A stretch of 19,034 bases of DNA from CAYHDN01 sp964355425 (GCA_964355425.1 CAYHDN010000013.1:1-19034); one strand, 5' to 3'; positions 9,051 through 16,000 are shown, numbered from the stretch's first letter. Program-made: numbers and translations. The notes: a model not told the origin generated them from the letters alone.

Positions 9051-9077
9051 AACGCGACCGCAATGGTCGCGTTTTTT
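9051..9077 (+). terminator. Intrinsic terminator of the cold-shock-domain gene
   Basis: A perfect 9-bp stem, AACGCGACC and its complement, encloses the loop GCAAT and runs into TTTTTT ending at 9077. The T-run overlaps the stop codon of the convergent obg (9076-9078). There is no T-tract in the opposite direction, so it is one-way. Confidence 0.9.
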
Positions 9078-10047
9078 AATTCAAGAGCTCAAACATTTTT
9101 TGCAATAGTTCACTAAGATTTTCTTTTGTCACGGCAGAGAAAAAGATAGGGGAAATTCTAATTTTCTTGAAATCCTTAACTATTTTTTCCTGACGCTTTT
9201 TGTTGATTATCTCTGATTTGGAAATTGCAACTAAAATCCGTTTTTCCGCCAATACTTTTGAATAATCTTTTAATTCTTTCAAAAGAATTTTGTAATCCCC
9301 TGCCGGATTTTCTGATTCGGCGGAAATTAGAAGCAGTAGCTCCTTAGTTCTTTCAATATGCTTTAGAAATTTATCGCCAAGTCCGCGGCCATTTGATGCG
9401 CCCTTGATCAATCCGGGAAGGTCGGCAAAGACAAATTCTTTGCCGTGAATTTTGACCACGCCTAAATTCGGCTCTAGCGTAGTGAATGGATAATTGGCAA
9501 TTTTTGGTTTGGCATTAGAAATTACCGAAAGCAAAGTTGACTTACCGGCATTCGGAAATCCGACTAATCCAACATCAGCGATCAATTTTAATTCTAATTT
9601 TAATTCTTTTTCTTCGCCCGACAAACCCTTTTTTGACCATTCCGGTTTTTGCTTTATTGACGTCGCAAAATGGGAATTTCCCCAACCGCCATTGCCACCT
9701 TTTACTGCTGTGTACTGACTGCCTTTTTGCACCAGGTCGGCAATAATTTTACCATCTTGACTCAATGTTGTGCCTTCTGGAACACGTAAAATCAGATCTT
9801 CTCCGGATTTTCCGTGTTTATTGCCACCCATACCATTCTGGCCGCTCCCAGCTTCAAAATGTTTCCGGCTATCATAAAAAGTCAGAGTATTCAAATTGTT
9901 ATCAGCAACAAAAATAATACTACCGCCGTCACCGCCGTCGCCGCCGTCCGGCCCACCTTTGGGGCGATATTTTTCCCGAATAAAAGAAACGGAGCCGTCG
10001 CCGCCGTCGCCTGCTTTAATCCTAATTATTACTTCATCAGTCATCAT
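9076..10047 (-). CDS. obgE: Obg-family GTPase lacking the C-terminal domain
   Basis: Obg is a GTPase that associates with the 50S subunit and with stress signalling. The 323-residue protein has the glycine-rich Obg domain at 2-158 (GDGGDGS, then GGPDGGDGGDGG) and a G domain with G1 GFPNAGKST (163-171), G2 threonines 189-190, G3 DLPG (209-212) and G5 SAV (304-306). G4, normally N/TKxD, reads SKSE at 276-279, with Glu in place of the guanine-specifying Asp. The protein ends right after the G domain, so the third domain found in Bacillus and many other Obg proteins is missing. Two adjacent ATG codons (10047, 10044) can start it. No Shine-Dalgarno sequence is visible, and the predicted transcript begins about 8 bases upstream. 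Confidence 0.95.
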   Translation of the reverse strand: MMTDEVIIRIKAGDGGDGSVSFIREKYRPKGGPDGGDGGDGGSIIFVADNNLNTLTFYDSRKHFEAGSGQNGMGGNKHGKSGEDLILRVPEGTTLSQDGKIIADLVQKGSQYTAVKGGNGGWGNSHFATSIKQKPEWSKKGLSGEEKELKLELKLIADVGLVGFPNAGKSTLLSVISNAKPKIANYPFTTLEPNLGVVKIHGKEFVFADLPGLIKGASNGRGLGDKFLKHIERTKELLLLISAESENPAGDYKILLKELKDYSKVLAEKRILVAISKSEIINKKRQEKIVKDFKKIRISPIFFSAVTKENLSELLQKMFELLN

Positions 10048-10061
10048 ATTGAATTGATTAC

Positions 10062-10070
10062 ATTATATCA
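10062..10070 (-). promoter_or_regulatory. Extended -10 promoter of obg
   Basis: The minus strand reads TGATATAAT, a perfect -10 with TGn. No convincing -35 lies 17 bases upstream; that area instead holds the dyad TAATAC-TGGA-GTATTA, which could be an operator or a weak 3' hairpin of the upstream LysM-CHAP gene. The predicted start near 10055 leaves an 8-base leader. Confidence 0.6.
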
Positions 10071-10125
10071 TCAACAAATAATACTCCAGTATTACTATCT
10101 AGATCACCACACACTGCTATCAATA

Positions 10126-11256
10126 TTAGTAGACAAAACCTTTTATTGCCCCGTCGCCGGCAGACATCGTCCTTGAACTTGTCACGCCCCAACCGTTGTA
10201 GTTCATTTCAGTAACAGTAAATGAATTTCCGTTAACTGATTCAACGTAAGCGACGTGACCCCACCATGATTCACTGGTGATAACGATCGCTCCAGGAACC
10301 GGTTCGCTACCGATAGAATATCCGGCACGCTTAGCGCTGGAAAGCCACTGTCCGGCATTGCCCCAACTGGTCGGAACTGAGCGTTTTACAGCAACATAGT
10401 AGGTACAGTAGCCGTATGGGTAGCCATTAAATTTACTCCCACCTTTAGTATTTACTGAAATATTTCTCGTCGAAGAAATATTTCTAGTTGTGGTGTTTCT
10501 GTTGGCCTGCGCCAATTTCGTTTCCTTGGCAGCAATCTCCTTAGCTGATGGTTCATAACCAACAGGTGGAATTTTAATAGTCGTGCCAGGTTTAATAATA
10601 TCAATATTTGTAATGTTATTTACAAATTTTATTGAAGAGGTTTTTAAATTATATCTCATGCCCAGCCCGGAAAGAGTGTCGCCAGGTTCAACAACATAGT
10701 TAATAGTTTTGTTTCTTGGACCGGCGGCGACTTGATTCTCCGGACGCTGCGTTTTCTCGGTTGACGTGGTTTTGACATCAATTGCAAAACTGCCTGACCC
10801 AGAGTCTGTTGGCAAAGTAACCAGTTTTTCAACCAAAGCAGAATCGCTGGCAATCAAAGGCGTAAAGCGGTCAATCGAACCGGCTATATCAACTTGACTC
10901 GAAGGATCAGCCGGTATTAAATTATACAAATCCCCGGCTCCACGAGCAGCGAGAACGTTGCAAAGAGCGACTATTAGTCCCAGTATGACAACGATGAAGT
11001 GGGGGATTAAATTCCGCTCAACTATAAAATTCTTGGCGTATGTTATCTTGTTTGCCGCCCCGTGGACGGCCTTGGTCAAAGTCTCTATTTTCATGCTCTT
11101 TGACCAGAGTGCCAAGAATTGTTCTTTTCTATTCAACTGGTTTTTGATTTTTAGCTGCTTTCCGAGTTTGGTTAGAATTCTCTGGAAAGCGGTACCCTTT
11201 TTTACTTTGGTTTTTTCATAACCTCGTTTAAGCGGAGGTTCTTCGTCAAAAATCAA
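10126..11256 (-). CDS. Membrane-anchored LysM-CHAP peptidoglycan hydrolase
   Basis: This is a predicted cell-wall hydrolase (amidase or endopeptidase). After an 80-residue basic cytoplasmic segment comes one transmembrane helix (about 85-105), a linker, a LysM peptidoglycan-binding domain (186-231, VVEPGDTLSGLGMRYNL and KPGTTIKIPP), a Thr/Ser/Asn-rich linker, and a CHAP domain (about 275-376). The likely catalytic residues are Cys284 in YGYCTYYVA and His334 in WWGHVAYVES, with Glu350 or Asn352 as the third member. The listed start is TTG at 11256. The only strong Shine-Dalgarno sequence, AGGAGG (11269-11274), is 12 bases away, which is long; an in-frame ATA at 11262 sits at six bases. It has its own promoter although it follows ybbR on the same strand. 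Confidence 0.88.
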   Translation of the reverse strand: MIFDEEPPLKRGYEKTKVKKGTAFQRILTKLGKQLKIKNQLNRKEQFLALWSKSMKIETLTKAVHGAANKITYAKNFIVERNLIPHFIVVILGLIVALCNVLAARGAGDLYNLIPADPSSQVDIAGSIDRFTPLIASDSALVEKLVTLPTDSGSGSFAIDVKTTSTEKTQRPENQVAAGPRNKTINYVVEPGDTLSGLGMRYNLKTSSIKFVNNITNIDIIKPGTTIKIPPVGYEPSAKEIAAKETKLAQANRNTTTRNISSTRNISVNTKGGSKFNGYPYGYCTYYVAVKRSVPTSWGNAGQWLSSAKRAGYSIGSEPVPGAIVITSESWWGHVAYVESVNGNSFTVTEMNYNGWGVTSSRTMSAGDGAIKGFVY

Positions 11257-11285
11257 CGCTATAATGGTCCTCCTTGACCTTTGGC

Positions 11286-11317
11286 CCGACGCGACTTAAG
11301 CTTTTTCTCGTCGGGTT
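11286..11317 (-). promoter_or_regulatory. Hairpin in the LysM-CHAP leader
   Basis: CCCGACG and CGTCGGG form a 7-bp stem with a loop of about 17 bases in the 70-base leader, just upstream of the AGGAGG ribosome-binding site. On the plus strand the same stem is followed by TTTTT, but no plus-strand gene lies upstream, so a regulatory or stabilising role in the minus-strand mRNA is more likely. Confidence 0.45.
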
Positions 11318-11333
11318 TTTATAGACATATACC

Positions 11334-11362
11334 ATCTTATCAGGGGTTAAAAAATCTGTCAA
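11334..11362 (-). promoter_or_regulatory. LysM-CHAP promoter
   Basis: Minus-strand TTGACA (11357-11362) and TAAGAT (11334-11339) are 17 bases apart, with TGA before the -10. The predicted start is near 11327. GGGGG directly precedes the -35, as at rpoB. Just upstream is a small hairpin, CCTGC and GCAGG, that has no T-tract. Confidence 0.7.
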
Positions 11363-11410
11363 CCCCCTGCCTCTGTTAGCAGGCAAACCTTGGCGATGTG
11401 CGAAAGATTA

Positions 11411-12622
11411 TTAGGATGGTTGCAATACAACAGCTACACTTTCCGGCTGAAAACTATTAACAGAAACACCGGCTGGCAAAATAAAACTTCCATTTGTAAT
11501 ACTTAAATTATTCGACCCGGGATTTGCCGGAGAAAGATCGAGATAAATTGAAATATTGTCGGCTGATGCTCCGGAGACCGCTTCAGCAGCGCCGGAAATG
11601 ATAACCTCAACTGTCTGCGGAGTGATCGATGATATTGAAAGCCCGGTTTTTAAATTTTTGGTTTTTATTGGCAAGGACAGTTGCTTACCAACGACAGATG
11701 TGGAAATAGTCACGGCGACAGTGACGGAAGATGTGTTTCCGTCAATTTTAACCCCGACAGGAATATCTAATTTAGCTTGAGTGCTAAAAGTTTTTGAAAC
11801 ACCATTCAAATCAATTGGTTGGGTCGAAATCGAGGTCATTCCTCTGACTACTTCCGGCGCGCCGACGATACTAACGGTTGCCGGATTAGTTGAAATTCCC
11901 GAAACCCAATATCCGGCGGCCGGCGCGCCGGAAGTAGCAACTTTTATTCCAAGATTTTTTACGTTTCCAGCTTTGACTATTTTTATTTCGGCCACGACGG
12001 ATTGCGGAACGAAATTTATTGTTTCAATCGCTTGATTTTTATTATCCAAGGCAAGCGGTTTTACCGTCTTACTGAAATTTTCTGCTTCACCGGCTAAAAT
12101 AATCTCAGCAGTTGCTTGGCTCACCCCACCAACAATGCTTTTAGGACCGGAAATTTTAACGGTCGCTGGATTAAAATTAATGTCCCCGGCTATCATATTT
12201 TCAGCCGCGTTACCGCTAACTTTTGCAACGACTGGCACTTCCTTTTCCATTGATGGTTCAATTGTGACAACCAAAGATGAAGGATTTTTTGAAATAATTT
12301 GTACATCAGAGACATTCGTAGCAATATTTACTGGCACATCGTGGGTTCCAGTAGAGAGTCCGGTCAGATCAACAAAGGCAGCAAAGCTTTCGACTGACAA
12401 CTTCTTCCAGACCGACGGTTCAGCCGCGATTTCAATTTTTGCCTCTTTTTGATCATAAAGAGCAACCATGCCAGGAGAAAGATTAATTGTTTTAATTGGA
12501 ATCGCACTCGGAAATTTTGCAACATTTGTTGCGCTGGAAGCGGCAAAAACCCACATGCTAACTGCTACTATAAGGGTTACTAATTTTATTTGCCAATTAT
12601 TTGTAATAATTTTTAAGCTCAT
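11411..12622 (-). CDS. ybbR: YbbR/CdaR-domain protein, regulator of the c-di-AMP cyclase
   Basis: YbbR (CdaR) proteins sit outside the membrane on one N-terminal anchor and modulate the diadenylate cyclase CdaA in Firmicutes. The 403-residue product has a signal anchor (about 11-30, IKLVTLIVAVSMWVFAA) and then beta-rich YbbR repeats. Three repeats are marked by related motifs: NPATVKISGPKSIV, NPATVSIVGAPEVV and TPQTVEVIISGAAEAV. A more divergent first repeat brings the likely total to four. Its ATG overlaps the stop of cdaA as ATGA, and GGTGGAG lies at the end of cdaA, so the two are translationally coupled. In Firmicutes glmM usually follows; here the next gene is the LysM-CHAP hydrolase. 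Confidence 0.92.
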   Translation of the reverse strand: MSLKIITNNWQIKLVTLIVAVSMWVFAASSATNVAKFPSAIPIKTINLSPGMVALYDQKEAKIEIAAEPSVWKKLSVESFAAFVDLTGLSTGTHDVPVNIATNVSDVQIISKNPSSLVVTIEPSMEKEVPVVAKVSGNAAENMIAGDINFNPATVKISGPKSIVGGVSQATAEIILAGEAENFSKTVKPLALDNKNQAIETINFVPQSVVAEIKIVKAGNVKNLGIKVATSGAPAAGYWVSGISTNPATVSIVGAPEVVRGMTSISTQPIDLNGVSKTFSTQAKLDIPVGVKIDGNTSSVTVAVTISTSVVGKQLSLPIKTKNLKTGLSISSITPQTVEVIISGAAEAVSGASADNISIYLDLSPANPGSNNLSITNGSFILPAGVSVNSFQPESVAVVLQPS

Positions 12623-13500
12623 TTTTTCTCCACCTGATTCCCTTTTCTTTTGGCAATCCAGGCCAGTATTGGGTTTTTTTGTTCTGCTATATTGGTTTTC
12701 AGCAATCGCAGAAGCTTTGATTTTAAGCGCTCACCAGTCACTCGGCGCTCAAGATCGCCGCCAAGTGCAATTGAAATTGAGCCAGACTCTTCAGACACCA
12801 CAATGGCAATTGCGTCTGAAACCTGCGTTACGCCAATTGCCGCGCGATGCCTAGTGCCTAAATTTCTGGCCGCGTCTATTTCAGCAACGGGAAGAATTGA
12901 TGAAGCGCTAGCAATCCGGTTGCCAACTACAATTACCGCACCGTCATGAAGCGGTGATTTTGGATAAAATATTGACGATAAAAGGCCAGTAGTCACTCTT
13001 GCCTCAACAGCAATACCATTTTCAATATATTCCTTTAAACCGCTGCGACGCTGAATTATTATCAAAGCACCAATTTTCTGAGCAGAAAACAGTTTGCAGG
13101 CGTCATGAATTTCATCAATCATTCGAGTCAGCTCATCCTTGGTAAGCGAAATCTCACTCCAAAAACGGGGGCGACCGAGTTTCTCAAGCGCTCCGCGAAG
13201 TTCCGGCTGAAAAACGATTGGGATGGCAACAACCAAGGCAGTGGTTAAATATTTGAGAATAAAATTAAGCAAGATTAAGTTAAAAATTTTAGCGATAAAC
13301 ATCGCCAATATCAAAATAATAAAGCCGTAAAGAATTCTGATCGCTCGCGTTTCGCGCAGAAAAAGATAAACCCAATAAAAAATTACTGCTACGACCAAAA
13401 TGTCAAAAAATACCGAGACCCCAAAATTTATTTTTAGTCCGGAAAAGAAATAATTTGCCCGATCAATTGCCCCTAGAACTTTTGTTTCAACGCCTGCCAA
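12619..13500 (-). CDS. cdaA: Diadenylate cyclase, CdaA type
   Basis: CdaA makes cyclic di-AMP from two ATP at the inner face of the membrane, a messenger tied to turgor, potassium uptake and cell-wall homeostasis. The 293-residue protein has three predicted membrane helices (about 31-49, 57-73, 77-96), a linker helix and a DAC domain. Both catalytic motifs are intact: DGA at 186-188 (in SPLHDGAVIV) and RHR at 217-219 (in GTRHRAA). The TTG start at 13500 has GGAG six to seven bases upstream. Length and domain order match CdaA rather than DisA or CdaS. The gene has its own extended -10 promoter and overlaps ybbR by four bases, reproducing the Firmicutes cdaA-cdaR pair. No c-di-AMP phosphodiesterase or receptor is visible in the window. 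Confidence 0.95.
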   Translation of the reverse strand: MAGVETKVLGAIDRANYFFSGLKINFGVSVFFDILVVAVIFYWVYLFLRETRAIRILYGFIILILAMFIAKIFNLILLNFILKYLTTALVVAIPIVFQPELRGALEKLGRPRFWSEISLTKDELTRMIDEIHDACKLFSAQKIGALIIIQRRSGLKEYIENGIAVEARVTTGLLSSIFYPKSPLHDGAVIVVGNRIASASSILPVAEIDAARNLGTRHRAAIGVTQVSDAIAIVVSEESGSISIALGGDLERRVTGERLKSKLLRLLKTNIAEQKNPILAWIAKRKGNQVEKK

Positions 13501-13521
13501 AATGCTCTCCGTTTTACTCTA

Positions 13522-13530
13522 ATTATATCA
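13522..13530 (-). promoter_or_regulatory. Extended -10 promoter of cdaA-ybbR
   Basis: The minus strand reads TGATATAAT, identical to the obg promoter core, with no clear -35. The predicted start near 13515 leaves a 15-base leader that carries the GGAG ribosome-binding site. It lies in the 56-base gap after infB. Confidence 0.6.
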
Positions 13531-13556
13531 AAACCTAATTATTATTGTGACTGCCG

Positions 13557-15461
13557 TTATAGTGTTTGCTTCGTTTCGCTAATTTGAAAAGCGATTATTT
13601 CATCACCAATACTATATTTTGCACCAGCTGACAAACCGATCCCAACTTCAATCCCGGACGGAACTTCAGAAACATTGTCTTTACCGCGACGAAGTGAAAG
13701 AATTTTTCCCCGCCAAATTTCTTTGCCGCCGGAGATAATTTTTAGCTGATCGCCCGATTTTAATACACCTTTCTCTGTCCGAACGCCAAATACAACGCTT
13801 TTTTTGTCATTTCGAAATTCAGCGATAACTTTGGCTTTTCCGGTTTCAGTCTCGCTGACAATCGGCGGTAACATCTCCTGAAGAATACCTTTAACATCAT
13901 CGACAAGTTCATATATCACATCATATGCCATAGTCGAAAGTTTTTCTTTTTCAATGATTTTTCTCGCCGGCAAAGAAATTGCCACTCGAAAAGCCAAAAT
14001 TATCGCGCTTGTTGCTTTAGCCATGGTGGCATCGGATTCGGCCACCGCTCCGACACCTTCGGAAATAATTTTTATTCGGGCATCTGGGTGTTTAAATTCG
14101 TTTAGTGATTTTTTTATCGCTTCCAGCGAACCGGCAACATCAGCTTTAACAATAATATTTAGAGCTTTCTCGGTTTTTTCATCTTTTGATATCGTTTTCG
14201 CCGCCGCGAACTTTCTGATCTTTGAGCGCTGCAAATACTTTTCAGCAGCGCTTTTTGCTTCACGCTCATCGGAAAAAGAAATTAAACGGTCGCCAAAATT
14301 TGGTACCGATCTTAGTCCGGCGACTCTAACAGGAACACTCGGTCCAGCACTTTTTATCGGACGCTCAAGGAAATCTTCCAAAATTCTGACTTTGCCATAA
14401 ACTGACCCAATAGTGAATGGATCGCCAAGACGCAAGGTTCCATTCTCGATCAAAACAACAACAAGTGCTCCAGCCCCTTTATGCATGTGCGACTCAATAG
14501 TAACGCCTGTTGCCAATACCGCCGGATCGGCACGAAGTTCCATCATGCCAGTCTGCAGAATTATCATCTCTAAAAGAATATCGACTCCTTTGCCAGTTTT
14601 TGCCGAGAGCTCACAAATTATCGTTTTTCCACCCCATTCTTCACCTATCAATTCATATTCAGATAACTGTTGACGGACTTTAATAATATCAGCGTTTGGT
14701 AAATCTACTTTATTTATGGCAACAATTATCGGAATATTATGAGCTTTGGCATGATCGATTATCTCTTTGGTTTGCGGCATAACACCATCATCGGCAGCGA
14801 CTAGAAGAACGACAATATCGGCAATCGAGGCGCCATGCGAACGCATAGTCGAAAAAGCCGAGTGGCCGGGGGTATCAATAAAAGTGATACTGTGCATTTT
14901 TTTCTTTTTTCCGGGCTTGCCCTGATGTGAACTCTGTTCTGCGTCAGGGTCCGAAATTTCGATCTGATAAGCGGAAATGTGTTGAGTAATTCCACCGGAC
15001 TCGCCTTCGGCAACATGAGCTTGACGAATTTTATCAAGCAGTGTAGTCTTGCCATGATCGACGTGACCCATAATTGTAACAACCGCTGGCCGCGGCTTCA
15101 AATTTTTTGAACTTGCGACGGAAAGTTTTTCCGATTCTTTGTCACTCACTTCCTCTTCTTCTCGTATAATTTGCAGGTCAAGATCATCACCAATAATTTC
15201 TGCAGTTTCAAAATCAATATTTTCATTTATGTTAGCCATTACGCCATTTTTGATTAACTGCGAGATCACTTCAGTCACCGGCAATTCTGATCGCTCAGCA
15301 AAATCCTTAACCGACACAACTTCCGGCACCGCAACTTTTTTCTTCTCTTTTATTTCTGGTTTTTCGTTGCTACCATCGCGATTTTGATCAATATCAATAA
15401 CGGCTTGTTTATCAGCCGCTTTTTGCTCCTTTTTGGATAATTTTCTTTTTTTGAACGCCAC
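13557..15461 (-). CDS. infB: Translation initiation factor IF-2
   Basis: IF-2 is the GTPase that places initiator tRNA on the 30S subunit and promotes subunit joining. Numbering from the GTG at 15461 (634 residues): a short basic N-terminus, an IF2-N domain (about 49-90, VSVKDFAERSELPVTEV), and a G domain with GHVDHGKT (132-139), DTPGH (196-200) and NKVD (250-253). Domains II-IV follow, ending near QISETKQTL. A lysine-rich insertion of about 18 residues lies between switch I (GGITQHISAYQIE) and ITFIDTPGH. The N-terminal region is much shorter than in E. coli. The frame extends up to a TTG at 15497, but the -10 element TATAAT covers the ATG at 15470, so the GTG just downstream is the likely start of a leaderless message. 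Confidence 0.95.
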   Translation of the reverse strand: MAFKKRKLSKKEQKAADKQAVIDIDQNRDGSNEKPEIKEKKKVAVPEVVSVKDFAERSELPVTEVISQLIKNGVMANINENIDFETAEIIGDDLDLQIIREEEEVSDKESEKLSVASSKNLKPRPAVVTIMGHVDHGKTTLLDKIRQAHVAEGESGGITQHISAYQIEISDPDAEQSSHQGKPGKKKKMHSITFIDTPGHSAFSTMRSHGASIADIVVLLVAADDGVMPQTKEIIDHAKAHNIPIIVAINKVDLPNADIIKVRQQLSEYELIGEEWGGKTIICELSAKTGKGVDILLEMIILQTGMMELRADPAVLATGVTIESHMHKGAGALVVVLIENGTLRLGDPFTIGSVYGKVRILEDFLERPIKSAGPSVPVRVAGLRSVPNFGDRLISFSDEREAKSAAEKYLQRSKIRKFAAAKTISKDEKTEKALNIIVKADVAGSLEAIKKSLNEFKHPDARIKIISEGVGAVAESDATMAKATSAIILAFRVAISLPARKIIEKEKLSTMAYDVIYELVDDVKGILQEMLPPIVSETETGKAKVIAEFRNDKKSVVFGVRTEKGVLKSGDQLKIISGGKEIWRGKILSLRRGKDNVSEVPSGIEVGIGLSAGAKYSIGDEIIAFQISETKQTL

Positions 15462-15468
15462 GACTTGC

Positions 15469-15497
15469 ATTATACCACGACTGAAGTGAAAAAACAA
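15469..15497 (-). promoter_or_regulatory. infB promoter, start site at the GTG codon
   Basis: Minus-strand TTGTTT (15492-15497), a 17-base spacer and a perfect TATAAT (15469-15474), with TGG directly before it. Seven bases separate the -10 from GTG at 15461, the normal distance to +1, so the transcript should begin at or one base before the start codon. Confidence 0.65.
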
Positions 15498-15509
15498 TTT
15501 TTCGAATTT

Positions 15510-15535
15510 AAAAACCGTCCGCCTAAGGCGGACGG
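15510..15535 (-). terminator. Intrinsic terminator of the 62-codon gene
   Basis: CCGTCCGCC, the loop TTA and GGCGGACGG form a perfect 9-bp stem followed on the minus strand by TTTTT. It begins three bases after the stop of the small gene and separates it from infB. The core is the same palindrome as at 8217-8231. Confidence 0.8.
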
Positions 15536-15538
15536 CGG

Positions 15539-15727
15539 CTACATGTCGTAATAGCGGATGGTTTTCGGATCCCAGCCGTCAAGCTGCTGGGCGAACTGGT
15601 TCGTGGCGATATTCAAGAGCGCTATACTTCTGGACATGCTGATGAAGACCCAGTTCTCCGATGGCCCGAGCGAGATACCTGTCCCACAGCTCATCGCTGG
15701 ACAGAACTGGCAAATGGTTTTGTTCAC
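15539..15727 (-). CDS. Small GC-rich gene, 62 residues, function unknown
   Basis: I do not recognise the product, which begins MNKTICQFCPAMSCGTGISL. It looks coding because most third positions are G or C (repeated TTC, AAC, ATC, CAG and GAC codons) while the flanking DNA is AT-rich, and because a perfect terminator starts three bases after its TAG. It has three cysteines near the N-terminus (CxxC at 6-9, then C14), which might bind a metal, and no membrane segment. The GTG start at 15727 has no strong Shine-Dalgarno sequence; a 34-bp palindrome ends 12 bases upstream. Its codon use resembles the cold-shock and 357-residue genes rather than infB. A plus-strand frame overlaps it but has no ribosome-binding site. 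Confidence 0.6.
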   Translation of the reverse strand: MNKTICQFCPAMSCGTGISLGPSENWVFISMSRSIALLNIATNQFAQQLDGWDPKTIRYYDM

Positions 15728-15739
15728 ACCATCGGCCTA

Positions 15740-15773
15740 ATACAAAATATGGACGATCGTCTATATTTTGTAT
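15740..15773. repeat. 34-bp near-perfect palindrome
   Basis: Outer arms ATACAAAATAT and ATATTTTGTAT flank the central self-complementary GACGATCGTC. The only break is a G/T pair, which becomes a G-U wobble in RNA. Neither side has a T-tract, so it is not a simple terminator. It sits immediately upstream of the 62-codon gene. A dimeric-protein operator, a recombination site or an mRNA hairpin are all possible. Confidence 0.75.
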
Positions 15774-15833
15774 ACATATTTTGATAGTTCCGGAGTGGAT
15801 AAATATAAAAAATTGAAAATATGCGAAATATCG

Positions 15834-15861
15834 TTGACAAAAAAAATTGTGCTATTATAGG
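15834..15861 (+). promoter_or_regulatory. Promoter of leader A
   Basis: TTGACA (15834-15839) is followed after 16 bases by TATAGG (15856-15861). A TATTAT at 15853 aligns better with the related promoters at 16601 and 16798 but would give a spacer of only 13. Shared with them are TTGACA plus an A-tract and GTGCTAT. The predicted start is near 15868. Confidence 0.55.
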
Positions 15862-15867
15862 AGCACA

Positions 15868-16000
15868 ATTTGCTTCGTGCGCTTATGCGCGAGAGGTAGA
15901 TGCCAACCTCAACTTCCACCTACGAGGTGGCGGTTACAAGGTTAATCATACAAAACATCCTGACTGCCGAAAAACAGCGGGAGCGGAAAGAGGTGAAAGA
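15868..16000 (+). ncRNA. Leader A, structured 5' RNA related to the duplicated leader downstream
   Basis: The predicted RNA has a hairpin UGCGC-UUAU-GCGCG (15878-15891), a GAGGT/ACCTC pairing, a perfect CCACCT-ACG-AGGTGG hairpin, the motif TTACAAG, and a final GCGGAAAGAGGTGA. The UUAU loop, TTACAAG and the GAGGTGA ribosome-binding site recur in the same order in the leader at 16833-16980. At the spacing where that leader has its GTG start, this one has GTT followed by TAA, so no proper gene follows. It may be the remains of a gene unit or an independent small RNA. Confidence 0.4.

Noticed and set aside
8577..9063. Two minus-strand frames opposite the cold-shock gene
   Set aside because: They lie antisense to a clear domain match; one covers the cold-shock promoter and the other includes the terminator hairpin.
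11281..11320. A plus-strand intrinsic terminator formed by the 7-bp hairpin and TTTTT
   Set aside because: No plus-strand gene or promoter was found upstream; the structure is better explained as part of the minus-strand leader.
11257..11327. A c-di-AMP (ydaO/yuaA) riboswitch upstream of the LysM-CHAP gene
   Set aside because: The gene type fits, but the predicted leader is only about 70 bases with one simple hairpin, too short for that riboswitch, and its conserved core was not seen.
15558..15740. A plus-strand frame opposite the 62-codon gene
   Set aside because: It has no ribosome-binding site or promoter, whereas the minus-strand frame has GC-biased third positions and a terminator right after its stop.
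15785..15833. A dif-like chromosome-dimer resolution site on the minus strand
   Set aside because: Only CGCATA resembles a XerC arm; the central region and the XerD arm do not match known dif sites.
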